This document shows, piece by piece, positions 16,334-23,643 of a stretch of DNA of 64,000 nucleotides. Location: the NCBI RefSeq assembly GCF_003634455.1, contig NZ_RBLC01000001.1:310001-374000 (forward strand). Direction: 5' to 3'. The first letter of the stretch is position 1; every line of letters begins with the position of its first letter. The notes under the pieces were generated by a model. It did not search any database and was not told where the DNA came from. It worked only from the letters and a program-made list of their open reading frames with translations. Made by a program: the position numbers and the translations under genes. The stretch is from Flavobacterium endophyticum. GTDB taxonomy: Bacteria > Bacteroidota > Bacteroidia > Flavobacteriales > Flavobacteriaceae.

Positions 16334-17746
16334 TTATTGCTTTACAGGGTTTTGGGCTTCTTCAATAATGTATTTCTCATACACCTTCTCTTTTTTCTTT
16401 GGAAAATAATAGGTAACGCCAAAACCGAATCGGAAATAATAATCGTCACGGACGCCTCTTTCTAAATAATCTATATTGTCACTAAAGTTGAGATTGTGCT
16501 CGGCATATATTTTTATGCCGACTGTTTTTGAAGCCAGATATTCTAATCCTGCACCATATTGAACTTTTGCATGCGTATTTTCGAAAAGACGATTGGCTCC
16601 GAATCCGCCGCCGCCAAAAATATAGGGACTGAATTGTTCTTTTGGAAGCAAAATAATTTCTGCATTCAGATCAAACGTCAGGTAGCCTACGTCGAGACGG
16701 TCTTTATTGGCGAGGTTGATCACATTGGTAGAAGCACTCAGATTAAAACCTGGAGTCAAAAAATATTTTAAAGCACCTCGTCCCATTGGGCGAAGCAGGG
16801 ATTTATCGTAATCGCCATCAATAAGCGTTGCGCCCCCTGAGATTTCCATGGCGAATCTTGATCTTCTTTCGGTTTTATGTCGCTGATAAATTCCAGTAGC
16901 ATCGGCCACTTCTTTTTCCATTTCAAATTTTGAGATGATGGAATCGACTTCGGCTTTATCGGCATCGGCTTCCCATATTTTGTCTTTAATTCCTTCGAGC
17001 ACTAAAGATTGTACGGCTTTTTCGATGGCTTCTGTTACGGCCATGTGTACGGGTTCGTTGGTAGAATAGCCGGTTTCCACTTCCAGCAATCTCTTAAATT
17101 TCACATACCTGAAAAGGCTTTGGTCGACTGCCTGTGACAGAATCGTTTTAGAAACATAAACTGATTTGAGGATTTTTCCGCTTGCGGTAGAAATCATCCG
17201 AAGGTAAATGGTTACTCGGTCTTGTCTGTATTTTGTAGAACCGCCTGCTCCAAAGTATCTTGCTCCAAAACCGCCTGTGATGATATTGGAATCGTAGGAA
17301 ACAATACCGCCTTCAAGCAATACTCCTGCATACAACAAAGGCGTGAGCTGCGGATCGTTGGGATTCGGGTTCTTAGAATATTCTTGTCTTGTAGATCGGA
17401 TCAGGTTACGTTCTTGTAGCAGGTTTCCGATGTTTTCGCGCTCAATGGGAATAAACCATTTGGAGTCTTCTAATGCTTTGATTAATATAGAGGTAGCTCC
17501 TTGGGTCACGGCGGTACTGAATGTACTTCCGTTATCAGAGGCTTTGTATTGTCCGGTTTGGTCCCTAAACTTATAGATGCCGACAACAATCGGTTCTTTT
17601 GGTTTTGGGAGTTCTCTTAATAGCGTGGTTGCGGGCGTGATTTCGCCTATAGATGCTCTTTCTATTCCGGTCGGCTGGTTATAATAGGCACCACAGCCCG
17701 ACAGCAATAGCAGCATAGCTATTCCTAAGTAATATTTGATTTGCAT
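16334..17746 (-). CDS. csgG: Curli secretion channel CsgG with C-terminal barrel-like extension
   Basis: The lipoprotein signal (LLLLSGCGAYY, Cys18) leads into the CsgG fold at about 40-280: VVGIYKFRDQTGQYK, FSTAVTQGATSILIKAL, WFIPIERENIGNLLQERNLI, GGFGARYFGAGG, SKTILSQAVDQSLFRYV, GYSTNEPV. CsgG forms the nonameric outer-membrane pore for curli subunits. In the constriction loop the Phe of E. coli NFSTAV is kept, but Asn is Thr and the Tyr appears lost. About 170 extra C-terminal residues (300-470) alternate like a small outer-membrane barrel (FSPYIFGGGGFGANRLF, YYFRFGFGVTYYF). E. coli CsgG is only about 277 residues. Confidence 0.94.
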   Translation of the reverse strand: MQIKYYLGIAMLLLLSGCGAYYNQPTGIERASIGEITPATTLLRELPKPKEPIVVGIYKFRDQTGQYKASDNGSTFSTAVTQGATSILIKALEDSKWFIPIERENIGNLLQERNLIRSTRQEYSKNPNPNDPQLTPLLYAGVLLEGGIVSYDSNIITGGFGARYFGAGGSTKYRQDRVTIYLRMISTASGKILKSVYVSKTILSQAVDQSLFRYVKFKRLLEVETGYSTNEPVHMAVTEAIEKAVQSLVLEGIKDKIWEADADKAEVDSIISKFEMEKEVADATGIYQRHKTERRSRFAMEISGGATLIDGDYDKSLLRPMGRGALKYFLTPGFNLSASTNVINLANKDRLDVGYLTFDLNAEIILLPKEQFSPYIFGGGGFGANRLFENTHAKVQYGAGLEYLASKTVGIKIYAEHNLNFSDNIDYLERGVRDDYYFRFGFGVTYYFPKKKEKVYEKYIIEEAQNPVKQ

Positions 17747-17750
17747 AGTG

Positions 17751-18149
17751 TTATTTTGGGATGATAACTTGGGTTTGTTCTCCAGTGTTGGTATCCAGAA
17801 TGGTAACGGTCAGTCCGTTTTCTGAGGGAAAAATTTCGACAGAAAGGCTGCCGAATGTATAGCTTCCTTCGGAAATTCCGTTAGTGCCAAATTGCTGCGT
17901 GAACAATGATCTGGAAACTAGGTTTAATAACTGCGAGTTTAGGTTTTCTGTAAAGCTTTCTAATTCTGTTTTTGTCTTAGATGTAGCAGTATTATCCTTT
18001 AATTTATTTTGAGCTTCTGCAGAACTTAGAAGCCACTGGTAGTTGAACGTATCACCTCCGAAGTTTGGATTTTTGGGCTTATAGACCAAATCCTGGGCAT
18101 TTGCGGCATGTGCCAGCAAAATGATAATTGCAGTGGATAGGAGTTTCAT
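17751..18149 (-). CDS. csgF: Curli assembly protein CsgF
   Basis: The 132-residue product has a signal peptide (HAANAQ) and begins its mature part with DLVYKPKNPNFGGDTFNYQW, the conserved CsgF N-terminus that plugs into the CsgG pore mouth. The helical middle (LLSSAEAQNKLKD) and short C-terminal strands complete the family pattern. CsgF couples secretion to nucleation at the cell surface. It is 4 bp from csgG and 15 bp from csgE. Confidence 0.93.
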   Translation of the reverse strand: MKLLSTAIIILLAHAANAQDLVYKPKNPNFGGDTFNYQWLLSSAEAQNKLKDNTATSKTKTELESFTENLNSQLLNLVSRSLFTQQFGTNGISEGSYTFGSLSVEIFPSENGLTVTILDTNTGEQTQVIIPK

Positions 18150-18164
18150 AATTTAAGTAATAAA

Positions 18165-18893
18165 TTAATACTGAGTGATGTATTGGCTTTGTTTTTCCAA
18201 GTTTTTAAGATAGGCATAGGTCACATTGACGGCATCTCCGGCGACAAGACTCAGGAATTCTTCGTCTGGATTCACTAAAAATTCGTAGATCACATTGTTC
18301 TCTATGCTTATTATAATTTTTGTATTTCTTGCAAAACTCAATTCTTCACTAACAGTAACCATCTTTTTGGAATTGACTTTTAGGTCATTATATCGGTAAA
18401 AATATAAGTCATAAAAGTCTTTGCCTGCCTTGGTTTTCGTGTCATCGGTAACAATACCTGACAATTCGAAACCGTCTGCGGGAATCATTCCTTCATCCTT
18501 TTTTTTTTCTTCGCCGATAACAATCCTGTCTTTTCCGACAAGTTTCTTATCGCTATCATAAAAAAGGAGCATCACAATAATTTCGTCGTCTTTCCCAGAA
18601 TTTACTTGGGTTGTCGACAGTTTTTTTGTTTCGCTTGGCTCCAAGGTAAAAAGTCCTTCTTGGGCATTATTAGATTGATTATTACTTGTCTTATTCTTTT
18701 TTATTACTGATAATTTATACGATAAGCTTTGAACGATATCGGTTAAATTTTCCGCAGTACCGGTAATTTTTATGGTTCCTTCAATTTCTTCTAGATGTAT
18801 TTTTGCCTTGACTTGAGTATTCGACAGCTGCGAATAGGAAACCGGAGCAAAAAGCAACATCATAAAAAGGCTATATGGAAGATATCTTTGCAT
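18165..18893 (-). CDS. csgE: Curli assembly protein CsgE with N-terminal CsgH-like domain
   Basis: The C-terminal half (about 138-242) is CsgE: GIVTDDTKTKAGKDFYDLYF, then ITIxVxxxVIYEFLVNP-type strands; E. coli has GLLTDHTVSSIGHDFYRAF in the same place. CsgE caps the CsgG pore from the periplasm. The N-terminal half (about 22-125) is a beta-sandwich-like domain with VKAKIHLEEIEGTIKITGTA and GLFTLEPSETKKLSTTQVN, which resembles the curli chaperone CsgH of Alphaproteobacteria (inferred by eye). That would fuse an amyloid inhibitor to the cap. E. coli CsgE has no such domain. Confidence 0.9.
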   Translation of the reverse strand: MQRYLPYSLFMMLLFAPVSYSQLSNTQVKAKIHLEEIEGTIKITGTAENLTDIVQSLSYKLSVIKKNKTSNNQSNNAQEGLFTLEPSETKKLSTTQVNSGKDDEIIVMLLFYDSDKKLVGKDRIVIGEEKKKDEGMIPADGFELSGIVTDDTKTKAGKDFYDLYFYRYNDLKVNSKKMVTVSEELSFARNTKIIISIENNVIYEFLVNPDEEFLSLVAGDAVNVTYAYLKNLEKQSQYITQY

Positions 18894-18897
18894 TGTT

Positions 18898-19416
18898 CTA
18901 ATGGTTTAAAATAATGACTGACGAACCATTGCCCGATTGGGTCACTTTCATATCTTTTGAAAGCGAATTGGTTCCATAGCTTTGGATATTCTGGTTATTG
19001 CCCTGCTGGATCATCTGCGTATTTACATCATACCTTGTGTAATAGGTAAAATCTTGTATTGCATTATTTTCTCCAGACTGTACAATTCTTTGTGTTATGG
19101 TATTGGCTTGTTTTGTTAAGGAAACGGCATTGTCGTTGCCATTTTGAAGCACAGAGATATCAACATCGTTGGCTTTCAGATTGGCATTGAACAAATTATA
19201 ATTTCCGATCTGCTGTACCAAAACATCCCCTTTTTGCAATAACACTGAGGTTGATTGTTCAGGATTCATGCTTGAAACCACATGCAATGTTTTTTCTTTT
19301 GAATCAAAAATAGACGAGCTATATTGGTCAAATCCCGGATTCTCTTCTTCCTGTGCGAACGCAGCCTGAAAGAAAAGCCCAAAGACAAAGAGCATTATCT
19401 TAAATAAAGGTTTCAT
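18898..19416 (-). CDS. Curlin repeat protein, minor subunit-like
   Basis: The 172-residue secreted protein (signal ending AFAQ) has curlin-type repeats with the Q..G..N spacing: LVQQIGNYNLFNANL, ISVLQNGNDNAVSL, QRIVQSGENNAIQDF, QMIQQGNNQNIQSY, VTQSGNGSSV. Repeats are fewer and less regular than in the first gene of the operon, which suggests a nucleator (CsgB-like) role. It lies 60 bp after the major curlin, separated by a stem-loop, and 4 bp before csgE. Confidence 0.85.
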   Translation of the reverse strand: MKPLFKIMLFVFGLFFQAAFAQEEENPGFDQYSSSIFDSKEKTLHVVSSMNPEQSTSVLLQKGDVLVQQIGNYNLFNANLKANDVDISVLQNGNDNAVSLTKQANTITQRIVQSGENNAIQDFTYYTRYDVNTQMIQQGNNQNIQSYGTNSLSKDMKVTQSGNGSSVIILNH

Positions 19417-19434
19417 AAGTTAGTGTTTTATAAA

Positions 19435-19466
19435 AGATGGGGCTGCCTTGTGTGGCCGCCCCATTT
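19435..19466 (-). terminator. Intra-operon stem-loop after the major curlin gene
   Basis: ATGGGGC at 19437 pairs with GCCCCAT ending at 19464, and GCC/GGC extends the stem. On the minus strand a T-rich but broken tail (TCTTTTAT) follows, so it may be a partial terminator or mRNA-stabilising hairpin that favours subunit over machinery expression. Confidence 0.6.
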
Positions 19467-19476
19467 TAGTGTTCAA

Positions 19477-20313
19477 CTAGTTAGATTGAGTAACATTGTT
19501 AATGTTAGAATTCCCTTTTTGAACGTTCATGCTAGTTTGGTTGTTGCCGCTTTGCATAACATTAGAATAGTTGTAGTTTCCTATTTGAAGCGTATTGTCA
19601 AGATGTCCGAATCCGTTTTGAGTAGTCAAGGCATCATTGTCTTTACCATATTGGTAGTGGCTTGCTTTGTTTGCTCCAGAAACAGCTACAGCTGTACTTG
19701 TTTGCGTAATTTTAGAGTCGTTCAACTCACCGCCTTGGCTAGTATAAGCAACGTTAAAGTCACCTACTTGAGTTTGTAACGCATCATTGAATCCGTGAGG
19801 CATGAATGGAACTGTAACAGCACTTACAAATCCAAGAGCTTCTGCACTGAAAGGAGCACCTGTTGGCATCTCGTTTCCAGAAGTACCTTGGTCAATGGTA
19901 GCTTTGTTGTTGTTTCCTGTTTGCAATTGCTTAGCCCAGTCATTTCCGTTTCCTGCAGTTGGGTTTAATTGGTCTTGCCAGATCGTAGCTTGGTTGCTAT
20001 TTCCTGTCTGAACTTGGTAAGCTTCATTGTAAAGGTTGTTTTGAGAAACAAATGCATTATTTAAGTTTCCGATTTGCTTCACGTCTGCTTTGTTGTGGTT
20101 AGAAGCAGAAGAATTGTTAGGATTAATACCTTGTGTAACATTTGAAACGTTACTGTTTCCTTGTTGTCTTACGTCTGAATCTTGGTAAGATCCTTTTTGG
20201 TTAACCGACGAATTGTTAGATCCTCCTAACTGCAACACGTTGCTGTCGTTGAATTGTGCAAAAGAAACTGCACTTACTAGCATCACTGAGATGCTCAAAA
20301 TCACTTTTTTCAT
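19477..20313 (-). CDS. Major curlin repeat protein (CsgA-like)
   Basis: The 278-residue product has a signal peptide (SAVSFAQ) and a mature chain built of curlin repeats, with Gln, Gly and Asn at fixed spacing: NVLQLGGSNNSSVNQKG, DVRQQGNSNVSNVTQG, DVKQIGNLNNAFVSQN, QLQTGNNNKATIDQG, YTSQGGELNDSKITQ, NTLQIGNYNYSNVMQSG, MNVQKGNSNINNVTQ. Such repeats stack as beta-arches in functional amyloid. It is the first gene of the operon, behind a good promoter and a roughly 120-nt leader. Members vary in length because repeat number varies. Confidence 0.92.
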   Translation of the reverse strand: MKKVILSISVMLVSAVSFAQFNDSNVLQLGGSNNSSVNQKGSYQDSDVRQQGNSNVSNVTQGINPNNSSASNHNKADVKQIGNLNNAFVSQNNLYNEAYQVQTGNSNQATIWQDQLNPTAGNGNDWAKQLQTGNNNKATIDQGTSGNEMPTGAPFSAEALGFVSAVTVPFMPHGFNDALQTQVGDFNVAYTSQGGELNDSKITQTSTAVAVSGANKASHYQYGKDNDALTTQNGFGHLDNTLQIGNYNYSNVMQSGNNQTSMNVQKGNSNINNVTQSN

Positions 20314-20441
20314 AATAAAAATATTTAATTGGTTATAATTACAATTTAATATTGGGGGTCGAAAAAAGTTCTAGAGGGAGGCCACAGAATAGCCTGTTAT
20401 AATGAAGTATTTTTGGATTGCAATTGTGGTATCTTGCTTTT

Positions 20442-20470
20442 CAAAGGTATTTCTTTTTTACAAAAAACAA
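20442..20470 (-). promoter_or_regulatory. Promoter of the csg operon
   Basis: On the minus strand TTTTG (TTG at 20470-20468) is followed after 18 bp by TACCTTTG (20449-20442). This is a full match to the Bacteroidetes -33 TTG / -7 TAnnTTTG pattern and predicts a 5' leader of about 120 nt. Confidence 0.7.
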
Positions 20471-20710
20471 AATCCGAACTACAAGAAAAGCGAGTCAAAA
20501 ACCAACTTTTCTATGAATTGTGCAAAATATCGGATGAAATACATCATTTTGAATACATTTTTAAAAAAATAATTAAAAAATTCATATTCACATCATATTA
20601 GATTAACTATTTCGTAAGAGATTGTTTGCAAAAAACAATTTTGTAGAAATTAAAGTGTACAAATTTTCTGCTATTAATAATTCGTTATCTCCTTGTTTCT
20701 TATTTTTCAT
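20471..20710. other. Intergenic region upstream of the csg promoter
   Basis: No supportable gene. It should hold operator sites for the curli promoter; I saw no clear inverted repeat apart from the glnN terminator at its right edge. Confidence 0.35.
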
Positions 20711-20742
20711 AAAAAAAGCCTGCTATTTGAGCAGGCTTTTTG
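20711..20742 (-). terminator. Terminator of glnN
   Basis: AAAAGCCTGCT and AGCAGGCTTTT form an 11-bp stem around ATTTG, with T7 on the minus strand. Confidence 0.88.
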
Positions 20743-20773
20743 TGTTGTTGTGTTGTTTGTGTATAGCAGATTA

Positions 20774-22963
20774 TTATTTTGTAAATAATAATTCTCTGTA
20801 TTTAGTCAGTGTCCAGATTTCGTCATCTACCAAAAGTTCTAGCTTATCGCAATGTTCTCTGATGATTTCGAAATAAGGCTTCACTTTATTGCAATAAGCT
20901 ATTGCCATTTTTTCTGTATCTGGAAGGTTGTTCGCTTTTTTGCGTTCTTCCGTCATTTCTTCTACCTTAGTATTGATACCTTCGATATGTCCGGAAATTT
21001 CTTTGATTAATGAAATCTGCTCTTTAGCAATCGTTTCATATTCTTTACCAAAGATATCTTTCAGGCCTCTTACATTTTCGATCAAAAGGTTTTGGTAGCG
21101 AATCGCTGTCGGAACTACATGATTTCTAGCAATGTCACCAAGAACTCTTCCTTCAATCTGGATTTTCTTAGTGTATTCTTCCATTTCGATTTCATAACGA
21201 GCCTCAACTTCTACGTGGTTCATTACTCCTAATTCTTGGAACAATTCGATTGCTTTTTTAGAAACTTTCGCTTTTAAAGCTTCTGGAGTTGTCTTGAAGT
21301 TGCTCAATTTTCGCTTTGCCGCTTCTTTCTGCCAAGCATCGCTATAACCGTCGCCTTCAAAAAGGATATTTTTTGTCTGCTTGATGTATTCTCTCAATAC
21401 GTTGAAGATGGCGTCATCTTTCTTCATGTCTTTACCTTCGATCAAGGCATCGACTTCGTTCTTGAAATCAATCAATTGTTTTGCTACGATTGAATTTAAA
21501 GTAGTCATTGCGTTCGCGCAGTTTGCAGAAGAACCTACAGCTCTAAACTCAAATTTGTTTCCTGTAAATGCAAATGGCGAAGTCCTGTTTCTGTCTGTAT
21601 TGTCTAATAATACGTCTGGAATTTTTCCTACCACGTTCAATTTAAGGTCGGTTTTTTCTTCAGGAGATAATTTTCCGTTAGAAACACCTTCTAATTCTTC
21701 TAAAACTTTAGTCAATTGCTGACCGATGAAAACTGAGATGATTGCAGGAGGCGCTTCGTTGGCACCAAGACGGTGATCGTTGCTCGCTGTTGCAATTGCA
21801 GCTCTCAATAATTCTTCGTGGGTGTGTACTGCTTTGATTGTATTGATAAAGAAAGTCAGGAATTGCAGGTTGCTCATCGGCGTTTTTCCTGGGCCTAATA
21901 AGTTTACTCCTGTATCTGTCGCCAAAGACCAGTTGTTGTGTTTCCCAGAACCGTTTACGCCTTTGAATGGCTTCTCGTGGAAGAGTACTTTAAAATCATG
22001 GCGTTCTGCTACCTTCTGCATTACGTCCATCAATAATGAGTTGTGGTCTACAGCTAGGTTGGTTTCTTCAAAAATAGGAGCCAGCTCAAATTGGTTCGGT
22101 GCAACTTCGTTGTGACGTGTTTTTACTGGAATTCCCAAAAGCATACACTCGTATTCCAACTCTCTCATATAAGTAAGGACTCTTGTCGGAATCGAACCAA
22201 AATAATGGTCGTCCAATTGCTGTCCTTTTGCAGAAGTATGTCCTAATAATGTTCTTCCTGTCATTAATATGTCTGGACGAGAATTAGCCAAAGCTGAATC
22301 AATAAGGAAATATTCTTGTTCCCACCCTAAAGTCGCAGTAACTTTCTTTACATTTTTATCGAAATAGCGGCAAACAGATGCTGCAGCTTCGTCGATAGAG
22401 TGCAAAGCTCTCAACAAAGGTGTCTTATAATCTAAAGCTTCACCTGTATAGGAGATGAAAACTGTAGGGATACATAGTGTCGTTCCAAAAATAAAAGCAG
22501 GAGATGTAGGATCCCAAGCGGTATATCCTCTAGCTTCGAAGGTATTTCTGATTCCTCCATTAGGGAAACTCGAAGCATCTGGTTCTTGCTGCACTAATTG
22601 TCCACCACCGAATTTTTCAACTGGATCGCTTCCGTCATACGATGTTTCAAAAAAAGCATCATGTTTTTCGGCAGTTGTTCCTGTCAAAGGCTGGAACCAG
22701 TGCGTATAATGTGTTACTCCTTTTGTCAATGCCCATTCTTTCATTCCAAGAGCAATATAGTCCGCTAGTTTTCTATCAATTTTTTTTCCGTGCTGGATGG
22801 CATCTTTTACACCTTGATAGGCATCTTGCGTTAAAAATTGGCGCATGGCTTTGTCATTAAATACATTGCTGCCAAAAATTGCAGATTTTCTTTCCAGTTC
22901 TTCAAATTTAACTGGCTTTCTTCCAGCCGTCTGTGCTAATGCTTGAAAACGAAATGTCGACAT
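20774..22963 (-). CDS. glnN: Type III glutamine synthetase
   Basis: The protein has about 729 residues, the GSIII length. It carries the GSIII segments KPFKGVNGSGKHNNWS (about 325-340), ATASNDHRLGANEAPPAI and DRNRTSPFAFTGNKFEFRAVG. It makes glutamine from glutamate and ammonia with ATP in the cytoplasm, and GSIII is a usual form in Bacteroidetes. A longer frame reaches 22999, but its first codons overlap the TATCTTTG box, and MSTFRFQALAQTAGRKP at 22963 is the natural start. Confidence 0.95.
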   Translation of the reverse strand: MSTFRFQALAQTAGRKPVKFEELERKSAIFGSNVFNDKAMRQFLTQDAYQGVKDAIQHGKKIDRKLADYIALGMKEWALTKGVTHYTHWFQPLTGTTAEKHDAFFETSYDGSDPVEKFGGGQLVQQEPDASSFPNGGIRNTFEARGYTAWDPTSPAFIFGTTLCIPTVFISYTGEALDYKTPLLRALHSIDEAAASVCRYFDKNVKKVTATLGWEQEYFLIDSALANSRPDILMTGRTLLGHTSAKGQQLDDHYFGSIPTRVLTYMRELEYECMLLGIPVKTRHNEVAPNQFELAPIFEETNLAVDHNSLLMDVMQKVAERHDFKVLFHEKPFKGVNGSGKHNNWSLATDTGVNLLGPGKTPMSNLQFLTFFINTIKAVHTHEELLRAAIATASNDHRLGANEAPPAIISVFIGQQLTKVLEELEGVSNGKLSPEEKTDLKLNVVGKIPDVLLDNTDRNRTSPFAFTGNKFEFRAVGSSANCANAMTTLNSIVAKQLIDFKNEVDALIEGKDMKKDDAIFNVLREYIKQTKNILFEGDGYSDAWQKEAAKRKLSNFKTTPEALKAKVSKKAIELFQELGVMNHVEVEARYEIEMEEYTKKIQIEGRVLGDIARNHVVPTAIRYQNLLIENVRGLKDIFGKEYETIAKEQISLIKEISGHIEGINTKVEEMTEERKKANNLPDTEKMAIAYCNKVKPYFEIIREHCDKLELLVDDEIWTLTKYRELLFTK

Positions 22964-22996
22964 AAGAGTGATTTTAGATTTCTGATTAATTTGATG

Positions 22997-23004
22997 CAAA
23001 GATA
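22997..23004 (-). promoter_or_regulatory. -7 box TATCTTTG of glnN
   Basis: Matches TAnnTTTG on the minus strand, 34 bp before the chosen ATG at 22963. It supports that start over the upstream one. Confidence 0.55.
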
Positions 23005-23326
23005 TAATTTTTATTACTTGAAATTATTTTTACCCTATTTTTTTTAGGGTCAAACCTATAATTTTATAAAATAACATACCATACACCCCTAAAATATATC
23101 AAAAACACCAAACATACATTTACAAGACCATCATTAGTCATTCAGAATTTTATAACTTAATCTAAGAATTATATAATATTCATTAAAAACAAAAACAATT
23201 CAAAATAAATACTAAAAAATCAATTATTTGTTAATTATGTTAAACATTACATAACACAAATACACTTTTACTACTTTATAACTAATTTTAGAATCCAAGA
23301 TATTTAATCACTAAAAAACAATCGTT
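23005..23326. other. Very A+T-rich divergent intergenic region
   Basis: No gene seen in 320 bp. It separates divergent glnN and the YtxH gene; beyond the glnN box I could not identify a convincing promoter or operator. Confidence 0.35.
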
Positions 23327-23590
23327 ATGAGCTCAAAAAAATTAGTTTTAGGTATTGCCGTAGGAGTCGCTGCCATAGCTGTAGTCGGACTTATAGTCGC
23401 AAAAAAGAAATCCAAAAAGAACAAGCTGTCTGAAAAAGCCCTTGAGGCAAGAGACAACTTCAAAAGTAAACTGAACGAATTGCAGCGCAAGGCAAAAAAA
23501 GAATTCAATAGTGCTTTGGAAGACGGTGAAGCTTTGGCTAATAAAGCGAAAGACAGAGCTAATGAATGGGCGCATCGAGTTAATCCATAA
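23327..23590 (+). CDS. YtxH-like small membrane protein
   Basis: The 87-residue protein has an N-terminal hydrophobic Gly/Ala/Val helix (LGIAVGVAAIAVVGLIVA) followed at once by a lysine-rich stretch and a long amphipathic helix with heptad character (ALEARDNFKSKLNELQRKAK, GEALANKAKDRANEWAHRV). This is the layout of YtxH-type general-stress proteins, of unknown biochemical role. It lies 53 bp upstream of the glycosyltransferase on the same strand. Confidence 0.75.
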   Translation: MSSKKLVLGIAVGVAAIAVVGLIVAKKKSKKNKLSEKALEARDNFKSKLNELQRKAKKEFNSALEDGEALANKAKDRANEWAHRVNP

Positions 23591-23643
23591 ATCCATCGCT
23601 AGAGAACTATACTAATAAGAACTGCCAAAAACTGAAAAGGAAT

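Noticed and set aside
20413..20601. 62-aa plus-strand ORF
   Set aside because: It spans the csg promoter, starts without ATG, and has no conserved look.
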